Source: Lachnospiraceae bacterium (lineage in GTDB: Bacteria > Bacillota > Clostridia > Lachnospirales > Lachnospiraceae). From it: a stretch of DNA of 64,000 nucleotides. Every line of letters begins with the position of its first letter. The first letter of the stretch is position 1. This document shows positions 28,559 through 37,590 of this stretch, piece by piece. The position numbers and the translations under genes are program-made. The DNA lies in contig JAILRC010000016.1 in the NCBI GenBank assembly GCA_024698485.1, forward strand, positions 1 to 64,000, read 5' to 3'. The notes under the pieces were generated by a model. It searched no databases, was not told the origin of the DNA, and saw only the letters and a list, made by a program, of their open reading frames with translations.

Positions 28559-29506
28559 ATGAGTATTAAACAAGTAAGAAGTTCATTGGTATTGGTGCTG
28601 ACCGCAGTGATCTGGGGTGTGGCATTTGTTGCGCAGACCGAAGGCGGAGACGCGGTGGGACCCTTTTCTTTCAACGCCGTTCGCTTTCTCATAGGTTCTG
28701 TGGTTCTTGTACCTGTGATCAAGGCTCTGGACAGAACAAAGTTCTCCGTCCGGAGGCCGGTGACCGGGGAAGAGCGTAAGAGGTTGTGGATCTACGGCTG
28801 CCTTGTGGGCGGGGCTTTGTTTCCGGCAGTCAATGCCCAGCAACTGGGGATCTATCTGGGAGCCCAGGTGAGCAAAGCAGGTTTTCTGACCGCTTTGTAC
28901 ATTATCATGGTCCCGATCCTGGGACTATTCGTAAAAAAGAAATGTGGCTGGAATGTCTGGCTGGGAGTGCTGATCAGCATAGCAGGCCTGTATTTCCTTT
29001 GCATGACGGGAGGAACCGGGTTCCAACTCATGGATCTTGCTCTCTTGGCATCGGCCCTTTTGTTCTCCGTACAGATCCTTATGATCGACAGTTTTGCACC
29101 CCTGACCGATCCCGTAAGGCTTTCCTCCATACAGTTCCTGGTGTGCGGAGTGCTTTCCTTTATCCCGGCACTGATCTTTGATGTGCCCCGGAGCGGAGGC
29201 TTCGCAGGATGGATGGGATCCTTTGCAGGGTGGGAGGCATGGCTTCCCATACTGTATGCGGGGGTGCTCAGCAGCGGAGTTGCTTATACCCTTCAGGTGG
29301 TAGCACAGCCGGGACTTAATCCGACCATTGCCTCTCTCATCATGAGCTTTGAAGCCGTTTTCGGGACTCTGGCGGGATGGATCCTGTTGCACCAGACCTT
29401 GTCCGCAAGGGAAGTGGCCGGCTGCATACTGATGTTTGCCGCCATCATTATCGCACAGCTCCCTTTGCCTGCTGTATTTATAAAAAAAGAGAAAGTTACG
29501 GAATAA
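28559..29506 (+). CDS. EamA/DMT-family transporter
   Basis: Ten hydrophobic segments; AVIWGVAFVAQ and LIMSFEAVFGTLAGWILLHQTLS typical of EamA. Confidence 0.88.
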   Translation: MSIKQVRSSLVLVLTAVIWGVAFVAQTEGGDAVGPFSFNAVRFLIGSVVLVPVIKALDRTKFSVRRPVTGEERKRLWIYGCLVGGALFPAVNAQQLGIYLGAQVSKAGFLTALYIIMVPILGLFVKKKCGWNVWLGVLISIAGLYFLCMTGGTGFQLMDLALLASALLFSVQILMIDSFAPLTDPVRLSSIQFLVCGVLSFIPALIFDVPRSGGFAGWMGSFAGWEAWLPILYAGVLSSGVAYTLQVVAQPGLNPTIASLIMSFEAVFGTLAGWILLHQTLSAREVAGCILMFAAIIIAQLPLPAVFIKKEKVTE

Positions 29507-29512
29507 CTGTAG

Positions 29513-29562
29513 CCTCGACGTGGGATTGCATTTCGATATGTACTCCGTCGGGGTTATTTTTT
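29513..29562 (+). terminator. Probable rho-independent terminator
   Basis: CCTCGACG...CGTCGGGG (one wobble) followed by TTATTTTTTTAT. Confidence 0.6.
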
Positions 29563-29657
29563 TATAAAATAATTCTTAAACAGTTGTCTGATAATTCTCA
29601 TTGTGTTATATTCATGATATAATTTTTTGAAAACTTCACATGAAAAGGAGCAATTAT

Positions 29658-31337
29658 ATGACAAGATCATCCGGAAACGAGACGATAGCCCAGTCACTTA
29701 AGAGAATGACATCCACCACGAGTCTTTTGTTCATTATTCTGGCAGCGTTAATGCTGATCTTCCTCGGCGTTATCTCATGGAACTTTTGGAGCTTCTATAA
29801 TGTAGAATATGTGACAGAAAAGTATCAGATGGAGATCAGAAAGGACGTTCAGACCATCAACAAACGGCTTCTTTTTGCACAGGCATCCAATGATGCGGCA
29901 GTCACCAAGGCACAGTCTGACGATCTGAAAAAAAGGTTTGACAAGATCACTTCCTACTTCGGCGTCATCTCCGGAAACCTCAAAGATGATGCTCTGGGCA
30001 CCAAGCTGAACAAAGCCTGGAATGATGTAAAGAATGCTTCTTTCGATATGCTGGACCTTGTGAACAAAGGTGATTCCGCAGGGGCGCTTGCTTTTTACAA
30101 CGACACATTGAACGAGGTGTCCGAAGTTCTGGCGGATCTTTTGGACGAAACGGGTGCCATGGCCGACAGGGCGGCAGAGAGAAAATTCCGTTCAACCATC
30201 GGTTTTTCCGTGATATCGGTAATTGTTCTTGTTCTGGCAACGGGAGTGACCATCTACCTGAGTAACAGAAACGGCAAAGCCATTACCGAAGACATAGGAA
30301 ACGCTCTGCAGGTTCTGGATGCTGCGGCGGTTGAGATCGCCAAAGGAAATGTACATGCGGAGATCGTTTACGACGGTCAGGATGAGATCGGAGCCGTGGC
30401 AGAGCAGCTGCGTATAGCGGTCACATCCCTTTCCGAGTATATAGACAAGATAAGCACCGTGATGTCCACCATGGCAAACGGCAATTTCAATATCCGTTTT
30501 GAAAAGAACTTCGAAGGAGATTTTGTCTCCATCCAGAATGCCATTGAAAGCTTTTCGCTTGAGATCTCGGAATCCATGAAAGCCATCAAAGGGGTTGCGG
30601 GAGATGTTTCCAACGGTGCGGACCGTCTGGCGGGAGCGGGAAAGAGCCTGGCAGACACTACCGTAAATCAGGCGGATATAGTGGACAATCTTTCGAAGCA
30701 GGTAAATAACATTGCCAATGAGATCTCCGGTAATTCAACGGAGGCGGAGAACATCTCCAAGGATGTGGAGAGAGTTGTGGGCAGCATCATCCTGAGCAAC
30801 AAGAAGATGACAGAGGTAGTTAATGCCATGAACAACATTTCATCTTCCTCTGAGCAGATCAGTAAGATCATAGACACCATCAACGATATTGCGGATCAGA
30901 CCAACCTTCTTTCACTAAATGCCAGTGTTGAGGCATCCAGAGCGGGGGAGGCAGGCAGAGGTTTTGCCGTGGTTGCTTCCGAGGTTTCCCAGCTGGCGGG
31001 ACAGACAGTGAATGCGGCACAGAATACCGCAAACCTGATCAACGAGTCTTTAAAGAGTGTGGAGGAAGGCATTAAGATCGCAAATGACACGGCAGATGAG
31101 TTCAACGCCATGGTCAGCAGGGTAGAAGACATCAGAGACAAAGTAAAGCAGATCGCCGACAGTTCGATCAGGCATTCCAATTCCGTACAGGATCTTTCCG
31201 TAAACATCGGAGAGATCGCCGAAGAAGGAAGGAACAATGCCGCAACATCCGAGGAATCCCTTGCGCTCAGTACCGAAATGAACGAACATGCCATTACTCT
31301 TAAGGAAATGGTGGATCATTTCGAGCTTAAAGGATGA
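29658..31337 (+). CDS. Methyl-accepting chemotaxis protein
   Basis: Two TM segments, HAMP-like region, signalling hairpin [33 protein letters not shown]. Confidence 0.92.
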   Translation: MTRSSGNETIAQSLKRMTSTTSLLFIILAALMLIFLGVISWNFWSFYNVEYVTEKYQMEIRKDVQTINKRLLFAQASNDAAVTKAQSDDLKKRFDKITSYFGVISGNLKDDALGTKLNKAWNDVKNASFDMLDLVNKGDSAGALAFYNDTLNEVSEVLADLLDETGAMADRAAERKFRSTIGFSVISVIVLVLATGVTIYLSNRNGKAITEDIGNALQVLDAAAVEIAKGNVHAEIVYDGQDEIGAVAEQLRIAVTSLSEYIDKISTVMSTMANGNFNIRFEKNFEGDFVSIQNAIESFSLEISESMKAIKGVAGDVSNGADRLAGAGKSLADTTVNQADIVDNLSKQVNNIANEISGNSTEAENISKDVERVVGSIILSNKKMTEVVNAMNNISSSSEQISKIIDTINDIADQTNLLSLNASVEASRAGEAGRGFAVVASEVSQLAGQTVNAAQNTANLINESLKSVEEGIKIANDTADEFNAMVSRVEDIRDKVKQIADSSIRHSNSVQDLSVNIGEIAEEGRNNAATSEESLALSTEMNEHAITLKEMVDHFELKG

Positions 31338-31379
31338 GAATGTTCTTTCGTCCTCTTTCATAAAAAAATAAAATTCTTC

Positions 31380-31408
31380 TTGCAATAAAAAAAACTTAGG
31401 TGTATAAT
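31380..31408 (+). promoter_or_regulatory. rpmE promoter
   Basis: TTGCAA 31380-31385, 17-nt spacer, TATAAT 31403-31408. Confidence 0.7.
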
Positions 31409-31476
31409 CTCTTAGCATTTGGTTTTGTTAACAGTGTTTTTAGGGCACGGAAGCCTTGAAAACACGCACATCAGAA

Positions 31477-31498
31477 GTTCTGAGCCAAATCTCAGAAC
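31477..31498 (+). ncRNA. Hairpin in the rpmE 5' leader, candidate r-protein leader
   Basis: GTTCTGAG-CCAAAT-CTCAGAAC, perfect 8-bp stem between promoter and RBS. Confidence 0.45.
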
Positions 31499-31520
31499 CC
31501 GCGTTGAAAGGAGAAAGATC

Positions 31521-31721
31521 ATGAAAGAGGATATCCAGCCTAAATACGAAGTATCTCATGTTACATGCAACTGCGGTAACACATTTGAGACTCGTTCCAC
31601 AAAGGGTGATATTCACGTTGAAATCTGCTCTAAGTGCCATCCTTTTTACACCGGCCAGCAGAAGGCTTCTGCAGCCCGTGGCGCAATTGAGAAGTTCAAT
31701 CGTAAGTACGGCCTTGCATAG
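31521..31721 (+). CDS. rpmE: 50S ribosomal protein L31
   Basis: MKEDIQPKYEVSHVTCNCGNTFETRST...VEICSKCHPFYTGQQK; zinc-type CxC/CxxC. Confidence 0.95.
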   Translation: MKEDIQPKYEVSHVTCNCGNTFETRSTKGDIHVEICSKCHPFYTGQQKASAARGAIEKFNRKYGLA

Positions 31722-31737
31722 GTTATAGAAAAACGAC

Positions 31738-31776
31738 CGGGGTGAGATTATATTGCGATAATCTCATCCCGTTTTT
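31738..31776 (+). terminator. Strong rho-independent terminator after rpmE
   Basis: CGGGGTGAGATTAT-ATTGCG-ATAATCTCATCCCG followed by TTTTT; A-rich left flank so possibly bidirectional. Confidence 0.85.
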
Positions 31777-31888
31777 CTGTATCTATGGACTGTAAAATTT
31801 TAAAGAATTGTGCTATACTATACGAGCAATTTTGAAATGAACGGATTGCCGTTTTGAATAATTACTTTTTCACTTATCCGGAGGTTAT

Positions 31889-33415
31889 ATGAAGTCATCG
31901 GGAATAGGGGGACAGGCCGTTATCGAAGGCGTTATGATGCGTAATCGCGGGCAGTATGCCATTGCGGTTCGTAAGCCCAACGGTGAAATTGAGGTTGACG
32001 TTAAGAGCTGCGGTGATGTAAGCAAGAGAAACAGATTTTTCAGGCTTCCCATCGTTCGCGGCGTTATGGCTTTTATAGATTCGCTTACACTCGGAATGAG
32101 CACTCTGCAGTATTCCGCTTCTTTTTATGATGAAGAGGCAAAGGAGGGCTCCCTTGAGAAGAGACTCAACAACATTACGAAGGGACACGGGGAGAAGATC
32201 CTCGACGTTCTTACCGTAACGTTTTCGGTGGTTCTGGCCCTTGTGATTTTTGTGCTTGTGCCCATGCTCATCACAAGTTTTATTTCGCCCTACCTTCAGT
32301 TTGAACATTCTCGTCTTGTAGTATCGTTCATCGAAGGCGTTTTGAGAGTACTCATTTTCATCCTTTATATCGTTCTCATCTCCAGGATGGAAGATATAAA
32401 ACGTATGTTCATGTATCACGGTGCGGAGCACAAATGCATCAACTGCATCGAGCACGGAAGAACTCTTACCGTGGACAATGTAAGACGTTCCAGCAAGGAA
32501 CACAAGCGCTGCGGAACCAGCTTTATGCTGAATGTTATGCTCATCAGCATCCTGCTCTTCATGGTCATCGATGTTGACAGCATCCTTATCAAACTTTTGC
32601 TGAGACTGGTACTCATCCCCGTTATAGCGGGCGTATCCTATGAATTTACCCGTATCGCGGGCAAAACGGACAATAAATTTGTGAACCTTCTTTCCAAACC
32701 CGGACTTTTAATGCAGGCCCTCACCACCAAGGAGCCCGATGATTCCATGATCGAAGTGGGCATCGCTTCCGTAGAGGCTGTATTTGACTGGGAGCCTTTT
32801 GTTGAAGGCATCAAGAATGAAAGAAGAGCCGGAAGAGCCGGCGCCGTTACCGAACGCAGAAAGCGCGAGACAGCGGAAAAGACCGAGAAAACGGGACAGA
32901 CAGCGAAGAACGACAAGTCCGAAAACCGCAAGTCCGCCAAGTCTTCCGACAACGGCGGGAATGAGAGACGTCATGAGAGGACGGAAGAAAGGAAGCGCGA
33001 GACGGCTCCGATCCCTGAAGTGACCGAAGAAGAGAAGGTCATGGCTCCCATTTCCGAAGAAGCTTTCAGACCTTTGGAGATAGACATTTCGGATCTTTTT
33101 GACATCAAACTTCCCGAAGCGGAAGCGGATACAAAGAAGAATTCGAAAAAGAATGCCAAAGAGCAGCCTAAGGAGGAAACTCCTCAGGAGAGAGAATTGA
33201 GACAGAAGCATGAGCAGGAGGCAGATGAACTTCTTGCGGCTCTGGATATCATGTTTGAGTATCACGGAGCAAAGACCGTTACCGAGATGAGCGACGATCC
33301 GGCTGTTACAAGCGGTGAAAATGTTGTTTTCAACTTTGATTCCGAGGCGGTAAGACATGCGCAGGATGCGTTGGATACGGAAGCATCGTCGAGACAGCAG
33401 GCACAGAACGCATGA
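31889..33415 (+). CDS. DUF1385-family membrane protein with long charged C-terminal extension
   Basis: GGQAVIEGVMMRN, YHGAEHKCINCIEHG, RRSSKEHKRCGTSF; about 200 aa Lys/Glu/Arg-rich tail. Confidence 0.9.
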   Translation: MKSSGIGGQAVIEGVMMRNRGQYAIAVRKPNGEIEVDVKSCGDVSKRNRFFRLPIVRGVMAFIDSLTLGMSTLQYSASFYDEEAKEGSLEKRLNNITKGHGEKILDVLTVTFSVVLALVIFVLVPMLITSFISPYLQFEHSRLVVSFIEGVLRVLIFILYIVLISRMEDIKRMFMYHGAEHKCINCIEHGRTLTVDNVRRSSKEHKRCGTSFMLNVMLISILLFMVIDVDSILIKLLLRLVLIPVIAGVSYEFTRIAGKTDNKFVNLLSKPGLLMQALTTKEPDDSMIEVGIASVEAVFDWEPFVEGIKNERRAGRAGAVTERRKRETAEKTEKTGQTAKNDKSENRKSAKSSDNGGNERRHERTEERKRETAPIPEVTEEEKVMAPISEEAFRPLEIDISDLFDIKLPEAEADTKKNSKKNAKEQPKEETPQERELRQKHEQEADELLAALDIMFEYHGAKTVTEMSDDPAVTSGENVVFNFDSEAVRHAQDALDTEASSRQQAQNA

Positions 33416-33443
33416 GGCGTAATGTGCTTACCTATGGTAGCAT

Positions 33444-34295
33444 ATGACATATAAAGAACTGTTAAAAGAAATCACAGACAGATTAAAGGCGACAAACGTT
33501 CCGGAGGCAGAATCGGATGCTTGGCGCCTTTTTGAAGGTATTACGGGCTTCGACAGAGCGACGCTCTTCCTTAGGGGAAACGAGACCGCGGACCATGAAA
33601 AGGAAGCAAAGGCACTGGAATGGACGGATAGGAGGCTTACGGGCTGCCCTGTTCAGTACATCATCGGGACACAGGAATTTTGCGGCTTTGAATTCGAAGT
33701 GGCTCCCGACACCCTGATCCCCAGATTCGACACCGAAGTTCTGGTGGACGTCGTTTCAAAAGAGGCATCGGGAAAGAGCGTTCTGGACATGTGCACCGGA
33801 ACAGGCTGCATATTGATCTCTCTGGCAAGGCTCTGCGACCTTGAGACGGCTGTGGGATGCGACATTTCCGAAAAGGCCGTGGAACTGGCAAAAAGAAACG
33901 CAAAGAGGAACGGGACTGCGGAAAAAACGCTGTTTTTTGTGGGGGACCTTTTTGAGGCTTTAAAAGATACCGAATTCGAAGATCATAAATTTGATATCAT
34001 AGTTTCCAATCCGCCATACATCAGATCGGCGGATATAGAAGAACTGTCCCCCACCGTGCGTGATTTTGAGCCGCGCAGGGCGCTGGACGGTATGGAGGAC
34101 GGGTTATGTTTTTACAGAAGGATTACAAAAGAGGCCACTTATAGCCTTAAAGATAACGGATTACTGGCTTACGAGATCGGATGGGATCAGGGAGCATGTG
34201 TCAGTGCGATCATGAAGGATCACGGTTTTAAAGAGATCGAAGTGATCAAGGATTATGCGGGATTGGACCGCATCGTTATCGGAAGGAAAGGATAA
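33444..34295 (+). CDS. prmC: Peptide chain release factor N5-glutamine methyltransferase
   Basis: [17 protein letters not shown] motif, IIVSNPPYI catalytic motif; upstream of prfA. Confidence 0.93.
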   Translation: MTYKELLKEITDRLKATNVPEAESDAWRLFEGITGFDRATLFLRGNETADHEKEAKALEWTDRRLTGCPVQYIIGTQEFCGFEFEVAPDTLIPRFDTEVLVDVVSKEASGKSVLDMCTGTGCILISLARLCDLETAVGCDISEKAVELAKRNAKRNGTAEKTLFFVGDLFEALKDTEFEDHKFDIIVSNPPYIRSADIEELSPTVRDFEPRRALDGMEDGLCFYRRITKEATYSLKDNGLLAYEIGWDQGACVSAIMKDHGFKEIEVIKDYAGLDRIVIGRKG

Positions 34296-34299
34296 AGAT

Positions 34300-35376
34300 A
34301 TGTTTGATAAATTGGAAGATCTGATAAAGAGATATGAGGAGATCCAGAACGAACTGGCAGATCCTCAGGTGGTGAACGATCAGGCGCGTTTCAAGAAACT
34401 CATGAAGGAGTCCAACGACCTTCAGGAACTGGTGGAGACCTACACCACATACAAGAAAGAAAAGCAGAACATCCAGGACTCTCTGGATCTTCTGGACAGT
34501 GAGTCCGATGAAGAGATGAGAGAACTGGCAAAAGAAGAACTTGACAATTCCAAGAAGAATGTGGAAAAACTGGAGCAGGAGCTCAAGATCCTTCTTCTGC
34601 CCAAGGATCCCAACGACGAAAAGAACGTTTGCGTGGAGATCAGAGCAGGCGCAGGCGGTGAAGAGGCGGCGCTCTTTGCTGCGGAACTTTACAGGATGTA
34701 TTCGAAGTATGCGGAATCTCAGAGATGGAGAACAGAACTTGTGAGCATCAATGAGTCCGAGATCGGCGGAATAAAGGAATGTGTGTTCATGCTCAGCGGA
34801 GACAGGGTTTATTCCAAACTCAAGTATGAGAGCGGAGTGCACAGAGTACAGAGAGTTCCCGTTACGGAAAGCGGCGGAAGGATCCACACGTCCACGGCTA
34901 CGGTGGCCATAATGCCCGAAGCGGAAGAAGTGGACGTAAAGATCGATCCCAAGGACTACAGGATCGACGTGTTCCGTTCGTCGGGTAACGGCGGTCAGTG
35001 TGTCAACACCACGGACTCTGCCGTTCGTCTTACTCACTATCCCACAGGTATCGTCATCTCCTGTCAGGACGAGAAGTCACAGCTTAAGAACAGAGACAAG
35101 GCTTTGAGAGTTCTCAGAGCAAAGCTTTATGAATTGGAACTGGAAAAGGCTCATGATGCGGAAGCAGCCGCAAGAAAGAGTCAGGTGGGAACAGGCGACC
35201 GTTCCGAGAAAGTCAGAACCTACAACTTCCCTCAGGGACGTTGCACGGATCACAGGATACATTTCACATCCTATGCTCTGGACGATGTTATGAACGGAGA
35301 CCTTCAGGAATTTGTTGATGCCCTTACCGCAGCGGATCAGGCGGCAAAGCTTGCGGATATGGCAGCGGAACAGTAA
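34300..35376 (+). CDS. prfA: Peptide chain release factor 1
   Basis: [16 protein letters not shown] and [26 protein letters not shown] (GGQ). Start ATG 34300. Confidence 0.95.
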   Translation: MFDKLEDLIKRYEEIQNELADPQVVNDQARFKKLMKESNDLQELVETYTTYKKEKQNIQDSLDLLDSESDEEMRELAKEELDNSKKNVEKLEQELKILLLPKDPNDEKNVCVEIRAGAGGEEAALFAAELYRMYSKYAESQRWRTELVSINESEIGGIKECVFMLSGDRVYSKLKYESGVHRVQRVPVTESGGRIHTSTATVAIMPEAEEVDVKIDPKDYRIDVFRSSGNGGQCVNTTDSAVRLTHYPTGIVISCQDEKSQLKNRDKALRVLRAKLYELELEKAHDAEAAARKSQVGTGDRSEKVRTYNFPQGRCTDHRIHFTSYALDDVMNGDLQEFVDALTAADQAAKLADMAAEQ

Positions 35377-35379
35377 CGG

Positions 35380-36138
35380 ATGATAACTTCTGAAAATAAC
35401 GCACAACTTAAAAATATCACCGCCCTCATGAAAAAGTCCAAAGAGAGACAGCAGCAGGGGCTTTATGTCGTCGAGGGAAGAAAGATGTTCATGGAAGCAT
35501 GTGAACTGGGGCTGGCGGAAAAAGCCTATCTTTCGGAGAGTTATGCCTCCGAGTGCGGCAGTGTGACCTGTGAGCATGAGATCGTTTCTGACGAGGTTTT
35601 CAACAGGATCGCGGAAACAGTCACACCTCAGGGAGTCATCGCTCTGGTGAAGATGCCTGAAAGAGATGTGAAGGACATCACGGAAAAAGCCCAAAGTCTT
35701 CTTTTGCTTGAGGATCTTCAGGACCCCGGAAATCTGGGGACCATGATCCGCACTGCGGAAGCTGCGGGAATGGACGGCGTGATCCTGAGCAAAACCTCTG
35801 TGGACATCTACAATCCCAAGGTGGTCCGTTCCACTATGGGAGCTGTTTTCAGAATGCCTGTCTTTTACGTTGATGATCTTTTGGGACTGGTGAAAGACAT
35901 CAACCTTAAAGGTTTTAACACTCTCGCCACTCATCTTTCCGCCCGGAAGGCCTACTTCGAAGCGGATTATTCCGGAAAGACCGCCATCCTCATCGGCAAC
36001 GAAGGCAACGGTCTCAGCGATGAGATCACGGCTCTTGCAAAGGAAAAGGTCATCATCCCCATGTCGGGAAAGGTGGAAAGTCTTAACGCATCCATAGCAG
36101 CAGCTCTGATGATGTATGAGATAAAACGCCACAGGTAA
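35380..36138 (+). CDS. TrmH/SpoU-family RNA 2'-O-methyltransferase
   Basis: LQDPGNLGTMIRTAEAAGMDGVIL, AILIGNEGNGLS, MSGKVESLNASIAAALMMYE. Confidence 0.92.
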   Translation: MITSENNAQLKNITALMKKSKERQQQGLYVVEGRKMFMEACELGLAEKAYLSESYASECGSVTCEHEIVSDEVFNRIAETVTPQGVIALVKMPERDVKDITEKAQSLLLLEDLQDPGNLGTMIRTAEAAGMDGVILSKTSVDIYNPKVVRSTMGAVFRMPVFYVDDLLGLVKDINLKGFNTLATHLSARKAYFEADYSGKTAILIGNEGNGLSDEITALAKEKVIIPMSGKVESLNASIAAALMMYEIKRHR

Positions 36139-36173
36139 ATTTTTGTTGCACAATGTCAAAAAAGTGATAAGAT

Positions 36174-36199
36174 AGTTATTGGTAACGTTTCCAATAACT
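36174..36199. promoter_or_regulatory. LacI-type operator, near-perfect 26-bp palindrome
   Basis: AGTTATTGGTAACGTTTCCAATAACT: 9-bp perfect arms around TAACGTTT. A TTGCAC-N16-TAAGAT promoter lies immediately upstream. Confidence 0.75.
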
Positions 36200-36206
36200 A
36201 TTTTTT

Positions 36207-36304
36207 ATGACACCGGGGAGGACCGCTGCAAAGCAGGGGAGGGCCCCCGGGGTATATGACACCGGGGAGGACCGCTGCAAAGCAGGGGAGGGCCCCCGGG
36301 GGAT
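36207..36304 (+). repeat. Two tandem 49-bp repeats, each a GC-rich nested hairpin with SD-like GGGGAGG
   Basis: ATGACACCGGGGAGGACCGCTGCAAAGCAGGGGAGGGCCCCCGGGG(T/G)AT twice (48/49 identical). Confidence 0.9.
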
Positions 36305-36319
36305 AATGTGGGGTTAAAA

Positions 36320-37339
36320 ATGGAACAGATCACGATAAAGGACGTGGCAAAAGCCTGCGGAGTCGGTGTCAGCACCGTTTCCAGAGCCATAAACGATCAT
36401 CCCAACATCAATGAAGAAACAAAACAGCTGGTACTGGACAAGATCAGGGAGTTGGGGTATGTGCCCAACAACAGCGCCAGAAATCTGAAGAGGAGCGAAG
36501 GCAAGGCCATAGCGGTACTTGTGAAAGGCATGACCAATCCTTTTTTCAATGTCATGGTGAAGATCATGGAAGAGGACATCATTTCCAGGGGATACACCAT
36601 GGTGCTCCAGCACGTGGATCCGAAGGAAGACGAAGCGGATGTGGCTCTGGAACTCACAAAGGAAAAGCGGCTCAGCGGCATAGTTTTTCTCGGAGGCATA
36701 GTTACCAGAACAGGCGAAAAACTGGGACAGCTCAATGTTCCTTACGTTGTTTCCACCATCGGAGCGCCCCTTGAGGGTGTGAGAGAGGATGAATACTCCT
36801 CTGTGGCTGTGGATGACGAGAGAGAAGGGAAAAAAGCCACCAAGTTCCTTTTGGATAAGGGTTACAGGAAGATCGCCATATTTGCCGGAGCGGAGGACGA
36901 CACTTCCGTCGGAATGCTGAGACTTTCCGGATACAAAAAAGCATATGAAGAAGCGGGAATAACGCCGGATGAGAGACTCATCCGCTATCTTCCCAAAGAT
37001 AATGAAGAGTATTCCTTCGACACGGGATATGCTTCTGCGAAAAAACTGATAGAAGAGGGCGTGGATTTTGATGCGGTCTTCGCCATTGCCGATGTGATGG
37101 CCGTGGGAGCCTGCAGAGCTTTCCTGGAAACGGGAAGAAAGATCCCCAAGGATGTGGCTGTAATGGGATTTGACGGTATTGACCTCACCAGATTCTACCT
37201 GCCTTCCATCACCACCGTTGCCCAGCCCATCAAGCAGATGGCCATAGAGACCAGCCGCCTGCTCTTCGAGGTGATCGAGGGTAAGAAGCACAAACATCTT
37301 GTTTTTGAAGCGGTGATAACAGAGAGAGAGACAACCTGA
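36320..37339 (+). CDS. LacI-family transcriptional regulator
   Basis: ITIKDVAKACGVGVSTVSRAINDHPNINEETKQLVL HTH and periplasmic-binding-like domain. GTG 36308 is an alternative start. Confidence 0.92.
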   Translation: MEQITIKDVAKACGVGVSTVSRAINDHPNINEETKQLVLDKIRELGYVPNNSARNLKRSEGKAIAVLVKGMTNPFFNVMVKIMEEDIISRGYTMVLQHVDPKEDEADVALELTKEKRLSGIVFLGGIVTRTGEKLGQLNVPYVVSTIGAPLEGVREDEYSSVAVDDEREGKKATKFLLDKGYRKIAIFAGAEDDTSVGMLRLSGYKKAYEEAGITPDERLIRYLPKDNEEYSFDTGYASAKKLIEEGVDFDAVFAIADVMAVGACRAFLETGRKIPKDVAVMGFDGIDLTRFYLPSITTVAQPIKQMAIETSRLLFEVIEGKKHKHLVFEAVITERETT

Positions 37340-37362
37340 GTAATGGCAGGTTGTCTTTTTTG
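37330..37362 (+). terminator. Rho-independent terminator overlapping the lacI-type gene stop
   Basis: GACAACCTG...CAGGTTGTC followed by TTTTTT. Confidence 0.8.
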
Positions 37363-37385
37363 TTGTACTTTTTTTGATACAATCA

Positions 37386-37413
37386 CCTTGAATAGGCACA
37401 TTTCAAGGTTTTT
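37386..37413 (+). terminator. Second short terminator-like hairpin
   Basis: CCTTGAA-TAGGCACAT-TTCAAGG followed by TTTTT. Confidence 0.5.
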
Positions 37414-37590
37414 AAACTTACATTGCAAAAGAGCGACGGATTTTTGACGCAAAAATGACAGGATGTCACAGATTTGCCATAAGGGACCAAAAATTCATTT
37501 GAAAAAGTCCATAAAATGACTTTAATCTGTCGGAATAAAAACATTCAGTTTTTTTATAATGCCACCGAAAAAGAACAGGAGCGAGATGCA

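Noticed and set aside
37516-37590. Upstream extension of the transglutaminase-like ORF
   Set aside because: ATG 37591 has AGGAGCGAG upstream and begins the signal sequence; the extension has neither.
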